From contig CANSYK010000010.1 of the NCBI GenBank assembly GCA_947651225.1, positions 1 to 64,000 of the forward strand: a stretch of 64,000 nucleotides of DNA, written 5' to 3'. The stretch comes from an uncultured bacterium. Lineage in GTDB: Bacteria > Bacillota > Clostridia > Lachnospirales > Lachnospiraceae. Position numbers and translations under genes: made by a program. Shown in pieces: positions 25,726 to 36,900 of the stretch (positions are counted from its first letter, which is position 1; each line of letters opens with the position of its first letter). The notes under the pieces were generated by a model. It was not told the origin of the DNA, made no database searches, and saw only the letters and a program-made list of their open reading frames with translations.

Positions 25726-26873
25726 ATGAAGAAAGAATTATTCTGGTGGGAATGGAAAAAGCTCTGGTCAGTTCCTATGTTTACTGTTTTTTTGGTTCTT
25801 TGTATGGCGTTTAATGCCTTTATAGCGGCCGATGCCCTGTATGGACAAAAATATGTCAGTTATGTATCGGATGTAACGGAGGAAACCGGAAGAAAGATGG
25901 GAGCTTCTTTTGATAAAAAGCTGGCAGACAGTCCAGGGCAGGAGTATAAAGATATTCTGATGGAGGAAACGAAAGGGGCAAAGGACATTTTTGAAACATA
26001 CCAGGCAGAGAATATTTTTACAATTGTAAAAAATATATTTCCAGTGGCAAAAGGGTCGGATGAGGTATTAAATAAAAAATATAAACGGTTACAAAAGTCC
26101 ATTGACCTTCTGGAAGAGCAGGATGCTTCTCTTGATGTCGACGCTGCGGGTATGACAGACGATCTGTTAAACTGTTTATTTGGAAAGCTGTGCCGGGCGG
26201 TTATTACGGAAAGCTGGATGTTAGCAGCGTTTATGGCTATTTATCTTGGGGGCTGCGAAAAGCTTTCAAAAACGGCTTCTACGGTTTTTAGTACGAAAAT
26301 GGGGCGGAAGCTTCAGCAGGCAAAATATGCAGCCAGTCTTTTTCAGGGCTGATTTCCTATCTGCTACTGGCAGTTAGTGGAATTGGGGCGTACTGCTGTT
26401 TGTGGGATTTGGATTCTGTCTGGGGAGGAAGTATATCCAGCCAGTTCCATCACAGAAAAATTGCAGTATTTAATATACCATTTATTACATGGAAACCATT
26501 TACGGTTGGAGAATACCTGGCTGCAATGATGCTTTTGGGGATTATTGTACTGTTTGTTTTTCATGCAGTTAGTTTTGGGATTGGAATGGTATCAGGTAAC
26601 GCTTACTGGTCGTTTCTGATTTTATCAGGCATGGGTATATTTTGCTTTCTGGCAAATATATTTTCCGGCAATGGTACTTCGTTTCTGCTGCACCAGTTGA
26701 CAGAATGGAATCCAATTATGTTCTGGTGGAAGCAGTACAAGTGGTTTACTGATATGGATGTGGATTCGGTGCTTCCGTGGCAGGAATGCCTGGAGGCGGC
26801 AGTTTGTACAGGAATGGCAGCAGGAATTTTGTGGCTGTGCAGGCGTTATTTTGATAAGAAAGATATCTTATAA
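25726..26873 (+). pseudogene. ABC permease of module 1, frameshifted in a T run
   Basis: ATG 25726 follows GGAGGGG and opens a type 2 exporter permease: one membrane segment at residues 12-32, a large extracytoplasmic loop rich in charged residues, then further membrane segments. The frame is lost at the T5 run 26339-26343. Adding one T restores continuity (AASLFSGLISYLLLAVSG) and the second frame continues to a stop at 26873 with the remaining membrane segments. Either the gene is truly broken, the run is slippage-prone, or the base is a sequence error. Intact length would be about 382 residues. Confidence 0.75.
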
Positions 26874-26968
26874 AGTGATGGTAATAACGGTAAAATAATT
26901 TATTAGGTTCATGATTCATCCATGTTGTTTCAGAAAGCATTTAAAATTGAGAAAGGCTGGGGATAAAA

Positions 26969-27472
26969 ATGGTATTTTGGAAAGAAATGAAAAAGTTTTG
27001 GAGACCTTGGATTTTTGTGGTATGCGCTGTTTTGTGCATGCTATTTTGGGTGATTTGGCTGGAGTTTAATGTTAAATATTTTCCAAATGGCGAGGAAAAT
27101 AAAAAGATGTTTCAGCTACAGGCAGATTGGGTAAAAAAATATGGTTCGACCTTAGAAGATAATGAAATTGAAGAAATTCGTGATGAGCTGAAAGTGCTTT
27201 ATAAGAAAGCAGAAGCGGCTTTTGCGAAAGAACCATTATTCCAGAAAAATCATATTACAACGTATCAGGAGTTTGAGAAATTTTGTGATGAAGCATGGGA
27301 GGATGACAAAAAGGATGAAGATGCAACAGTTATGAAAAACTATCTGAAAAGCGATGCGGCAGACGGAGTGTACAAAGACATTGAGGCAATCGTTCCCGTG
27401 TGCTTCTTTATCGCAGGGGCAGGACTTGCGGTGATAGTGTGCAGGCGGCTGAGAGGGGCAGAGATAGAGTAG
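26969..27472 (+). CDS. Short ABC permease-like protein, probably internally deleted
   Basis: 167 residues from ATG 26969. The N terminus VFWKEMKKFWRPWIFVVCAVLCMLFWVIWLEF resembles that of the preceding permease (FWWEWKKLWSVPMFTVFLVLCMAF). It is followed by an extracytoplasmic helical region, then only a single further hydrophobic segment (IVPVCFFIAGAGLAVIVC) and RRLRGAEIE. Other permeases of this type have five more membrane segments, so the central part seems to be missing although the frame is open. It may be non-functional. Confidence 0.5.
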   Translation: MVFWKEMKKFWRPWIFVVCAVLCMLFWVIWLEFNVKYFPNGEENKKMFQLQADWVKKYGSTLEDNEIEEIRDELKVLYKKAEAAFAKEPLFQKNHITTYQEFEKFCDEAWEDDKKDEDATVMKNYLKSDAADGVYKDIEAIVPVCFFIAGAGLAVIVCRRLRGAEIE

Positions 27473-27507
27473 GCTGCCTGAGTTTTTTGACAAACAGGAT
27501 TTTATTT

Positions 27508-28347
27508 TTAGTTTTCATTCCTCCATTTTCTGGGAGGGATACCATATACATTTTTAAAAGCCCGGGAAAAATGCAGTTGGTTTGTATATCCTACAGCATT
27601 GCTGATATCTCCAATGGAGAGCTTAGTCAGTTTCAAAAGTTCCGTTGCCTTAATCATACGGTATGTCAGTAAAAACTGCTGCGGGGTTTTTCCGGTAGAA
27701 TCTTTAAAAATCTTTCCAAAATAACTGCGGTTGAGTCCACAGACTTTTGCGATGTCCTCAACCGTAATGTCGTTTTGGAAATTTTGCTCAATATAGGTTA
27801 AAGCTTCATGGATATAGTAATCCTGCAGCCGTTTTCTGCTGGTGTTTGTTTCAGGAGTGATGGACTGTAACATGGCATCAAAAAAAAGATAGAGGTGTCC
27901 AATCAGATGAAATGGTGAGAATTCTTCGTGCTCTGTCAGATACAACATTTCCTGTACCATGATTTCCCGCAGTTCTTTAAATTTTGCATGGTACACCGGA
28001 TTGTCACAGGACAATCCAGCGATGTCGAGAGCTTCTTTTACGCGTAATCCGTCAAACTCGATCCAGACATATTCCCATGGTAAATTTTTATCTGAAATAT
28101 AGGTGTTAATCTGGTTAGGGAAAATCATAAATCCCTGATTACTCTTAATCCGATATTCTTTTGTATTTCCCTTAGAATCATCTGCAAACAGAATGCCTGT
28201 GCCTGAAAGGATATAGTGAAATAAATAATGATTCCTTGCGGCTGGCCCGTAAGAATGAGAGGGATCCGTTTGTTCATAGCCAAATTGGTATAAGCTAAGA
28301 TCTACAAAGTTTTCATTTGGAAAAATGGAAAATTTCGAATCACCCAT
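27508..28347 (-). CDS. AraC-family regulator of the alpha-galactoside cluster
   Basis: 279 residues. N-terminal cupin-type sugar-binding domain (ARNHYLFHYILSGTGILF, then NQGFMIFPNQINTYISD), followed by two helix-turn-helices at about 180-275 (ITVEDIAKVCGLNRSYFGKIFKDSTGKTPQQFLLTYRM and LSIGDISNAVGYTNQLHFSRAFKNVYGIPP). This is the MsmR/RafR-like layout. It is divergent from the sugar ABC importer; palindromes in the shared intergenic region are its likely sites. It would activate uptake and hydrolysis genes in the presence of melibiose- or raffinose-type sugars. Confidence 0.9.
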   Translation of the reverse strand: MGDSKFSIFPNENFVDLSLYQFGYEQTDPSHSYGPAARNHYLFHYILSGTGILFADDSKGNTKEYRIKSNQGFMIFPNQINTYISDKNLPWEYVWIEFDGLRVKEALDIAGLSCDNPVYHAKFKELREIMVQEMLYLTEHEEFSPFHLIGHLYLFFDAMLQSITPETNTSRKRLQDYYIHEALTYIEQNFQNDITVEDIAKVCGLNRSYFGKIFKDSTGKTPQQFLLTYRMIKATELLKLTKLSIGDISNAVGYTNQLHFSRAFKNVYGIPPRKWRNEN

Positions 28348-28424
28348 ATAAGAACCTCCCTGTACATTGATTAATACAATAAATATACCAAAATGCTAGA
28401 TGATATGCAAGTAAGAAATAAAAA

Positions 28425-28489
28425 ATAGCATAATGCTATAAAATTGGTTATATACCGCTATTTATAAATAGCATAATGGGATATATAAT
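28425..28489 (+). promoter_or_regulatory. Operators and promoter of the alpha-galactoside operon
   Basis: ATAGCATAATG occurs at 28425-28435 and again at 28468-28478, 43 bp apart (four helical turns). The first lies in a palindrome ATAGCAT-A-ATGCTAT; the second overlaps the 16-bp perfect palindrome GCTATTTATAAATAGC (28457-28472). A promoter TTTATA (28461-28466), 17 bp, TATAAT (28484-28489) has its -35 inside that palindrome. The arrangement suits an AraC-type activator touching the -35 region. Confidence 0.7.
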
Positions 28490-28547
28490 ATAGGCATAAA
28501 AGGATCAAATGCATTTGATATTGTTAAATGAAAGGAGAATATGGATT

Positions 28548-29836
28548 ATGTGTAAGCGAAAAACAAAGATAGTGTGTTCTTTGTTAAGTGTTCTGATGAC
28601 AGTCGGTCTGCTGACCGGATGTGGAGGCAAAAAACAGGATGGTGTAACGGAGATACACATTGTGCAGTATAAGCCGGAAGCGGTAGATTTTTTTAACAAT
28701 TTGCAGAAAGAATTTAATGAGACACATAATGACATCCAGTTAACGATTGAATCACCAAATGATGCAATGACAATTTTGAAAACCAGATTTGTTAGGGAGG
28801 ATTATCCAGATATTATAGGAATTGGCGGAGATATCAATTATTCTAATTTTGTTGACTCTGGTATTTTGGAGGATATTTCAGATTATCAGGGATTGGGGAC
28901 AATTAAAAAATCCTACATTGATATTTTGGAAGGTTTGGAGTTTGTACCAACAGAAGGTACGTTTGGTCTTCCATATGTAGCCAATGCAGCAGGTGTACTT
29001 TATAATAAGGATATGTTTGAGGAACATAATTGGGAAATTCCGACTACCTGGAAGGAATTTATGGCACTGTGCAAGAAAATAAAGTCAGAAGGGATTCAGC
29101 CGCTGTATTTTGGTTTCCGTGATACATGGACCTGCCTTGCTCCATGGAATGCATTGGCAGTCAGCCTGACCGATGCAGACATCTGTGCACAGGTAAATAA
29201 GGGCGAAGCGGTTTTTAAAGAGGCATACAGTGATGTGGCAGATAAGATGAAGGAAATGATGGAGTATGGTGAGGCGGGGCCATTTGCGTATAATTACAAT
29301 GATGCCTGTATTTCTTTTGCGAACGGCGAAGCTGCGATGTATACAATCGGCAGTTATGCTGTTCCGCAGATTCAGTCTGTAAATCCTGACATTAATATTG
29401 ATTCCTTTGTTATGCCAGCTAGTGATGATGCATCACAGAATATTTTAAATTCAGGTGTTGATCTCCAGTTTTGCATTACTAAGGAGTGCAAAAACAAAAA
29501 AGAGGCATATGAAGTGTTAGATTTCTTATTAGAGCATGACAATATGCAGGCATATTTGGATAATCAGAATGCAGTTCCATGCAAAGAGGAGGAATTTAAC
29601 CTGGCATCTATGCTGGAAGGGGTTACCACTTACATCGAGGAAGGAAAGATGGCAGATTTCCATGACCATCATTATCCGGCTGAAATGGCAGTGGATGGAA
29701 TGATCCGACCTTTTTAATGGAAGGGGATAAAGATGCATTTTTGGCAAAATTTGATGAAGACTGGATTCGGTATAACCGTGATATTATCCGTAAGGTGGAA
29801 GAATATGAAGATGGACAGGAAAGTGGAAAGGAGTAG
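28548..29836 (+). pseudogene. Sugar ABC transporter substrate-binding lipoprotein, frameshifted near its end
   Basis: ATG 28548 after AAAGGAG. A lipoprotein signal (LSVLMTVGLLTGCGG, lipobox LTGC) is followed by a family 1 extracellular solute-binding domain (TEIHIVQYKPEA, GLPYVANAAGVLYNKDMFEE, FANGEAAMYTIGSYAVPQI). The frame stops at 29717 because a T run (29711-29715) has five Ts. With one more T it reads MIRPFLMEGDKDAFLAKFDEDWIRYN and ends at 29834-29836, the normal C terminus. As written the last 40 residues are lost, which may or may not abolish binding. It feeds the two permeases that follow; the ATPase (MsmK-type) is encoded elsewhere. Confidence 0.85.
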
Positions 29837-29843
29837 ATGAACA

Positions 29844-30716
29844 ATGAAAAAAGAAAGAAGGCTGAGCCGCAATCAGACATATATGCTTATTACAATTCCA
29901 ATTGTAGCGCTTTTTTTCCTCTTTAATACACTGCCTTTGATTCAAGGCGTTATCTATAGTTTTACAAATTTCAAAGGTTATGGTGACTTTGATTGGGTTG
30001 GTCTGCGCAATTATATGGATTTATTTACAGACGCCAGGGTTGGCAAATCCTATTGGTTTACGTTTCGTCTGGCAGTCCTTTCAACAATTGTTACCAATGT
30101 AATCAGTCTTATGCTGGCAATTGGATTAAATTCTAAGATTAAATTTAAGAATACATTAAGAGGCATGTATTTTATACCAAATGTTTTAGGCTCACTGGTA
30201 GTTGGTTACATTTTTAGTTACATTTTTACTTATATTTTTCCTGCTTTTACAAAAATGCTTGGCGGGGAAGGCACCAGTATGTTGTCAAGTACTTCCTGGG
30301 CGTGGGTAGCGATTGTTATTGTCTGTGCATGGCAGTCCATTGCAATGAATACGATCATTTATATTTCAGGGCTTCAGACAGTTCCAGAGGATGTATACGA
30401 AGCAGGCTCTATTGATGGTGCAACAGGATGGAAAAAGTTTAAGCATTTAACCTTTCCGTTAATTATTCCGTTTTTCAGTATTAATATGGTGCTTTGTATG
30501 AAAAACTTTTTAATGGTTTTCGACCAGATTGTAGCGATGACAAGTGGTGGTCCTGCCCAAAGTACAGAATCTATCTCATTCCTGATTTACAACAATGGTA
30601 TGTCAGGCGGTCAGTTTGGATTCCAAAGCGCAAATGCTGTGTTGTTCTTTGTTGTAATTGTTGTAATTTCTGTGTTGCAGTTGAATTTCACAAATAAGAA
30701 AGGGGAGCAGTTATAA
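29844..30716 (+). CDS. Sugar ABC transporter permease, MalF/MsmF type
   Basis: 290 residues with six membrane segments. The cytoplasmic EAA loop is seen in EDVYEAGSIDGATGWKKFKHLTFPLIIP. The N terminus KKERRLSRNQTYMLITIPIVALFFLFNTLPL is typical. ATG 29844 follows GGAAAGGAG eight bases after the end of the substrate-binding gene. It overlaps the second permease by one base. With that permease it forms the channel for alpha-galactosides. Confidence 0.92.
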   Translation: MKKERRLSRNQTYMLITIPIVALFFLFNTLPLIQGVIYSFTNFKGYGDFDWVGLRNYMDLFTDARVGKSYWFTFRLAVLSTIVTNVISLMLAIGLNSKIKFKNTLRGMYFIPNVLGSLVVGYIFSYIFTYIFPAFTKMLGGEGTSMLSSTSWAWVAIVIVCAWQSIAMNTIIYISGLQTVPEDVYEAGSIDGATGWKKFKHLTFPLIIPFFSINMVLCMKNFLMVFDQIVAMTSGGPAQSTESISFLIYNNGMSGGQFGFQSANAVLFFVVIVVISVLQLNFTNKKGEQL

Positions 30717-31585
30717 TGAATAATAATGATCAGAAAATGAGCAAGAAGAATTTAAAAAATTCCGGTCATGTTAACTGGCCAGTTACTATCCTGCTGATTC
30801 TGGGGCTTAGTACAATCATCTTTCCATTGTATATGACGGTAGTAATCGCTTTTAAACAGCCTTCCGAGATGACGAACAGTATTTCAGGAATTCTTTCCCT
30901 TCCTAAGAGCTGGAGTTTGGCAAATTTTAAAGAGGCAATGGAAGTGACAGATTTTTGGAATTCTCTGGGAAATAGTTTATTGATTACGGTGGCAACAGTG
31001 GCGCTTTCCATCGTACTTCATTCTATGCTGGGCTATGTCCTTGGGCGCACCCAGGCAAAGAAAAAGGGATATAAACTAATTTATTTCTATGTTGTCAGTG
31101 GTATGTTTGTCCCGTTCGCCATCTTAATGATGCCGTTAGTAAAACAGACTGCAATTTTGCATCTCGATAATATGTTAGGTGTAGTTATTCTCTATACTGT
31201 ATTTTATATGCCGATGAATGTCATGTTATATTCTGGATACTTAACCAATATTCCGGTTGCATTGGAGGAAGCAGCTTATGTAGATGGCGCATCAACATGG
31301 AGAACATATTGGCAGACAATATTCCCGATTATGAAGCCGATGCACGCAACGGTTGCGATTTTAACGGCTCTTGGTACATGGAATGACGTTATGACACCAT
31401 TAGTTATTATGTCAGGTTCAAAAAATACATTACCGCTTGCCCAGTTATCATTCCAAACACAGTTCGGTGCGAATTATAATCTGGCATTTGCCTCTTACTT
31501 GTTGGCATTGCTGCCAATTATTATATTCTACCTTATCTGTCAGAAACAGATTTTGGGCGGCGTTGTAAATGGTGCAGTAAAATAA
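30716..31585 (+). CDS. Sugar ABC transporter permease, MalG/MsmG type
   Basis: 289 residues with six membrane segments. The EAA loop is ALEEAAYVDGASTWRTYWQTIFPIMKP. ATG 30716 overlaps the stop of the first permease. No ATPase gene is in the cluster, as usual for CUT1 importers that share a common MsmK-like ATPase. Confidence 0.92.
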   Translation: MNNNDQKMSKKNLKNSGHVNWPVTILLILGLSTIIFPLYMTVVIAFKQPSEMTNSISGILSLPKSWSLANFKEAMEVTDFWNSLGNSLLITVATVALSIVLHSMLGYVLGRTQAKKKGYKLIYFYVVSGMFVPFAILMMPLVKQTAILHLDNMLGVVILYTVFYMPMNVMLYSGYLTNIPVALEEAAYVDGASTWRTYWQTIFPIMKPMHATVAILTALGTWNDVMTPLVIMSGSKNTLPLAQLSFQTQFGANYNLAFASYLLALLPIIIFYLICQKQILGGVVNGAVK

Positions 31586-31615
31586 TAAAAAAGTAATTTA
31601 GAGGAGGAGAACAAT

Positions 31616-33802
31616 ATGAGCATTCGGTTTGATGAAAAAAGCAGGATTTTCCACTTAACAACACAAAAATCTACTTACCAGATGAAGGTGGATCAGTATG
31701 GCTTTTTGTTACATCTTTATTATGGAAAGCGGACAGAACAGAATGCAGAATATTTTTTGCAGTTTGTAGACAGAGGATTTTCCGGTAATCCCTATGATGC
31801 AGGAGATGACACAACGTATTCAATGGATATATTGCCGCAGGAATTCCCCTGCCGTGGAAATGGGGATTATAGAAACACTTGTTTTTTGATGGAAAATGCA
31901 GATGGTTCTACAGGCTGCGACCTACGCTACATTTCTCATGAGATTCAGGCAGGGAAATATTCACTCTGCGGACTGCCGGCGGTTTATGCAGATGACAGAA
32001 AAGCAGATACGCTCAAGATTGTGCTTAAGGATAAGGTATCTGGTGCAGAGGTGGTTTTACTGTATGGTGTTTTGCCGGATCTGGATATCATTACAAGAAG
32101 CGCCCTTGTTAAAAATAATGGGCAGGAGAGCTTTTTTGTTATGAAAGCGGCGGCAGCCTGCCTTGATTTTCCGGTCGGAGACTTTGATATTATCGGCTTT
32201 TATGGAAGACATATGATGGAGCGCAATTTTGAACGTACTCATGTGGGGCACCATGCATATACCATTGGAAGCCGCCGGGGGACGTCAAGCCATCAGCATA
32301 ACCCTATGATGATTTTGGCAGATACAGCAGCCACAGAGGATATGGGAAGCTGTTATGCTATGTCGCTTTTGTACAGTGGCGGTTTTGAAGGCACTGTGGA
32401 AAAGGATCAGATCAATCAGACACGTATGGTTCTGGGGCTGCAGCCGGAACAATTGCGGTATCCGGTAAAACCGGGAGATACCTTTGTGATTCCAGAAGTG
32501 ATTCTGTCATACAGCCAGGAGGGATTTGGCAGGTTATCTTACAATCTTCACCAATGTATTCGGCACCATGTATGCCGTGGGGAATATCAGACTGCTGTTC
32601 GTCCAGTCTTGCTTAATAGCTGGGAGGCATGCTATTTCGATATCAATGCGGATAACCTGTGCCGATTGGCAAAAGAGGCAGCAGATCTGGGTATGGATAT
32701 GCTTGTTATGGATGATGGCTGGTTTGGAAAGCGGGATGATGATAGCAGCGGCCTGGGTGACTGGTATGTAAATGAAGAGAAGCTGGGGATGCCGCTTTCT
32801 GAATTGATAGATAAGGTAAATGCTCTTGGCATGAAATTTGGCGTATGGTTTGAGCCAGAGATGGTGAATGAGGACAGCGATTTGTACCGTAAGCATCCAG
32901 ACTGGGCGATGGTAATTCCAGAGAGAAAGCCAGTGCGCGGCCGTAACCAGCTTGTGCTGGATTTTTCAAGAAAAGAGGTAGTGGATGCTGTTTATGAACA
33001 GATGCGGGAGCTTCTTAATCACAACCATATTGAATATATCAAGTGGGATATGAACCGCAGTATATGCGATGTATATTCCCATACTGCAAAGGAGCAGGGA
33101 AGAGTGCTTTATGATTATGTACTGGGGCTTTATGATTTTCTGGAACGCCTGAACAGGGACTACCCGCATATTTTGCTGGAGGGCTGCAGTGGCGGCGGCG
33201 GTCGGTTTGATGCAGGTATGCTGTATTATACACCGCAAATCTGGTGTAGTGATAACACAGATGCTATAGACCGTCTGTACATTCAGTATGGAACTTCTTT
33301 TGGATATCCGGTATCGGCAGTTGGTTCCCATGTATCGGCTGTTCCCAATCATCAGACGGGGCGTGTTACGGCAATTGATGCGAGAAGTGTGGCAGCTATG
33401 TCGGGAACCTTTGGCTATGAACTGGATTTGGAAAAACTGTCTGTTGAAGAGAAGGATAAAATCAGAGAGCAGATAGCAGAATATAAGAAGCTGGCTCCAT
33501 TGATTTTAAATGGAAGATATTATCGGCTGACGAATCCTTTTACAGATGAAGTTGCAGCATGGCAATATGTGTCAGAGGATAAGGAAGAAGTATTGTTTAA
33601 TGCTGTACAGCTTGAAATCCATGGTAATATGACACCGGTTTTTGTACGGCTAAAGGGACTGGAGAGAGGTGTTTTCTATCAGGAGGAGCAGACAGGAGTT
33701 TTATATCCTTCTGATATATTGATGGAAGTTGGGCTGCCTTTGCAAAATGAGCAGTATGAATACCAGTTTTATCAAATAACTTTACACAAGAGTGCGAACT
33801 AA
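31616..33802 (+). CDS. Alpha-galactosidase, glycoside hydrolase family 36
   Basis: 728 residues, cytoplasmic, the standard length of the Aga/RafA group. An N-terminal beta-sandwich is followed by the catalytic barrel: NSWEACYFDIN, VMDDGWFGKRDDD, WFEPEMVNEDSDLYRKHPDW, the nucleophile aspartate in IKWDMNR (about residue 477) and the acid/base aspartate in CSDNTDAIDR (about 546), plus LEGCSGGGGRFDAGMLYY. It hydrolyses raffinose-family oligosaccharides taken up by the ABC importer just upstream, 30 bases away, with GGAGGAG before ATG 31616. End product galactose would go to the Leloir pathway, encoded elsewhere. Confidence 0.95.
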   Translation: MSIRFDEKSRIFHLTTQKSTYQMKVDQYGFLLHLYYGKRTEQNAEYFLQFVDRGFSGNPYDAGDDTTYSMDILPQEFPCRGNGDYRNTCFLMENADGSTGCDLRYISHEIQAGKYSLCGLPAVYADDRKADTLKIVLKDKVSGAEVVLLYGVLPDLDIITRSALVKNNGQESFFVMKAAAACLDFPVGDFDIIGFYGRHMMERNFERTHVGHHAYTIGSRRGTSSHQHNPMMILADTAATEDMGSCYAMSLLYSGGFEGTVEKDQINQTRMVLGLQPEQLRYPVKPGDTFVIPEVILSYSQEGFGRLSYNLHQCIRHHVCRGEYQTAVRPVLLNSWEACYFDINADNLCRLAKEAADLGMDMLVMDDGWFGKRDDDSSGLGDWYVNEEKLGMPLSELIDKVNALGMKFGVWFEPEMVNEDSDLYRKHPDWAMVIPERKPVRGRNQLVLDFSRKEVVDAVYEQMRELLNHNHIEYIKWDMNRSICDVYSHTAKEQGRVLYDYVLGLYDFLERLNRDYPHILLEGCSGGGGRFDAGMLYYTPQIWCSDNTDAIDRLYIQYGTSFGYPVSAVGSHVSAVPNHQTGRVTAIDARSVAAMSGTFGYELDLEKLSVEEKDKIREQIAEYKKLAPLILNGRYYRLTNPFTDEVAAWQYVSEDKEEVLFNAVQLEIHGNMTPVFVRLKGLERGVFYQEEQTGVLYPSDILMEVGLPLQNEQYEYQFYQITLHKSAN

Positions 33803-33948
33803 TGTTTGGTTTTTGCGTAGACAAAAGGGGGTGATTGTGGTATAATTGACCTTGATTTTGCTTCTTGTTTTTTTGTCAGGTTTTACTGCCTTTGCCTGTA
33901 CTTTTTTATGTACAGTGATATCCTATAAAGGACAAAGGAGGGGTCAAA

Positions 33949-36900
33949 ATGATTCATTCAAAGATTAGAACTTACCTTCATGATAATAAAGAGGAGTTGT
34001 TCAGGAAACTATTAGAAGCAAGGAGAGGCAATAAGTATAAAGAAGAAAATTTCAGACAAAATTGTGCAATTATATTGGATGACCTGTTTAAGAAATTGGA
34101 GATTGATGGGAATGTAAATGTAGAAAATGAATTTACAGTATTAGAAGGGCGAATTGATTCTTTATATGGTAATTTTCTCATTGAATATAAATATCCAACA
34201 AGAATTGCAAGTTCTAATACAGCAGGTAATTTGAAATTTATAGAGCAGGTTCAAAGGCAGATGAATGGCTTCCATAAAAAAACGAGGGTTCCCTTTCATA
34301 AGATCATGGGCGTGGTTTTTGATGGATATTATGTAATATATGTAAAAAAACAAGGGGATGATTGGAATATTAGTGTACCACAGGAAATGACGGTTGATTC
34401 ATATGAGTTATTTCTTATGAGATTGCTATCTGTGAATTCAGGTGGAAAAGCTTTGCTGGTTGATAATTTGATAAAGGATTTTGGCTCAGCCAGTACCCAG
34501 TCAGTTCAGGCTGTTTCAATATTATATAATAAGTTGGAATGCAATAATGAAAGGAATAAAGCAAAATTACTATTTGAACAGTGGCAGACTCTTTATCGGG
34601 AGGTATGTGGATATAGTTTTGAAACAAAAGATTTAAAAATGAAAGGTTTAAAAGAACAGTATTCGCTGCAGACGGAGACGATAAATTACTCTTATCTGAT
34701 TTTTGCCATTCAGACATATTTTTCGTTATTGATAAAAGTATTGTCCTTGAATATTTTAACATATTTAAAGGGCAATACTATGATGGAAAGGTTTTGTTTT
34801 CACACAGAAAGTTTTGAAAAATTAAGAGATGATTTTAAGGACATTGAAGGGGGAGGAATATTTCGAAGACTTGGTATTTCGAATTTTTTGGAAGGAGATT
34901 TTTTTAGCTGGTATTTATATCTTTGGGATGATGAGCTTGGTGTTCTTTTGCAGACGTTGATTGAAACTTTTGACAATTACGATTATTCAATTATTGTTTT
35001 GGAACGTGATACAGCAAGAGATATTTTAAAAAATTTGTATTATGAATTGCTGCCTGCTGTATTACGGAGAAATTTAGGAGAGTTTTATACGCCAGACTGG
35101 CTGGCAGAGTTTTTGTTGGAAGATTTGCAGCCTCAGATAAAAGAGGACACATTATTTTTAGATCCAACTTGTGGTTCAGGTACATTTTTAGTTATGCTGG
35201 TAAAAAAGATAATGAATCATTATGGCTCCAATATGTCTTCTGGAAAGCTCCTGAAAATCGTTACGAACAGTGTAATAGGGTATGATTTGAATCCATTAGC
35301 AGTTATATGCGCACGTGCCAACTATATCATTGCGCTGGGAGGGATTTTATCTGAGTGTGAGGAACCGGTAGAGATTCCAGTATATTTATGCGATGCTATG
35401 CTGACTGTCTTAGAAGGATATGAAAAAAGCAAAGATTGTTATATCATTCCAACTAAGGCAGAAACTTTTATTCTGCCGAAAAAACTTGTCGATATAAAAA
35501 AAGTAAATATTGTCATGGATATTGTGAACGATTCTATTCATAGAGGTGGTAATTTAGAGGTATTTGAAATGCGGCTAATAAAGGAGTTACCAGAATTGAG
35601 TCAGAGTTTATCACATAACGAGTATGAAGTACTAAAAGATTTTTATATAAAGATGGAAACATTGAACAAAGAAAATCTGGATGGTGTTTGGGCTAATGTT
35701 ATTAAGAATGCGTTTGCGCCGATATTCCAAAGAAAGGCTGACTACATAATCGGGAACCCGCCATGGATCGATTGGCAGAATCTCCCAGGAAATTATCGGG
35801 AGTCCATACAAAAGTATTGGTATGATTATCGTGTTTTTGACCATAAAGGGCAAAAAGCACAATTGGGTAGTGCCCATGATGATATTTCTGTACTCATGAC
35901 ATATGTTATAATGGACAATTTTTTGAAGGACGGAGCAAAGTTGGGGTTTGTAATAAATCAAAATTTATTACAGGCATCTGGTGGAGGGGACGGTTTTCGG
36001 AAATTTACTATAAAAGAAAAAATTCCTGTAAGTGTTAAGTCTGTAAATGATTTTGTTGAAGTTGAGCCTTTTAAAGATTTGGGGGTAAATAATAAAACCG
36101 CAACGATTATTTTACAAAAAGGTGAAAGGAATACTTACCCAGTTGTATATAAAAAATGGTATAAATGTAATAAAAATGTAATCTGCTCCAACGAGAGTAA
36201 GGCAAGTGTTTTTGACAGATTGATCAAATGCAAAGAACTCTATGCTTCACCAATTAATGAATACAATTCCCCATGGATGGTTGCTACATCTAATGAAAAA
36301 AAGATTTTTGATAAGATGATAAACAAAGAAGGCTCTTCATTCTATCGTGCACGAAAGGGTGTAGATACCAGTGCCAACGCCATTTTTTGGGTAAGGGAAA
36401 AGAAAAGAATGAAATCTGGTTTGATGCTTGTAGACAATTCTCCAGAGAATAGCCGCAAAAAGATTATTCAGATTTCTAATTTTCCGGTAGAAAAGGAGCA
36501 TATTTATCCATTATTGAGGGGGAAGGATGTAAAAAAATGGAAGTATAATCCAGAGTATTCCATTATACTGCCTTACACCAAGGAAGGAAAAGTGATAGGA
36601 AAGGATGAATTGTTATTAACTTGTCCTAATACGTTTGATTATTTTTATTTAGATCGACATGGTTTTATTCCTGTTTTAAAAGAAAGAGCCACATATAAGA
36701 AATTCATTTTGAGACAGGATGAACATGCACCAGAGTATTCTTTATATAATATTGGCAAATATACATTTTCTCCATATAAAGTCATTTGGAAGGCATTGTC
36801 TAAAGGGGTCGCAGCGGTGACTATTTCAAATGATGATAATCGAATGCTTATACCAGATCATAATTTGCTCATGGTTCCGTTGGAGAATGAATCAGAGGCA

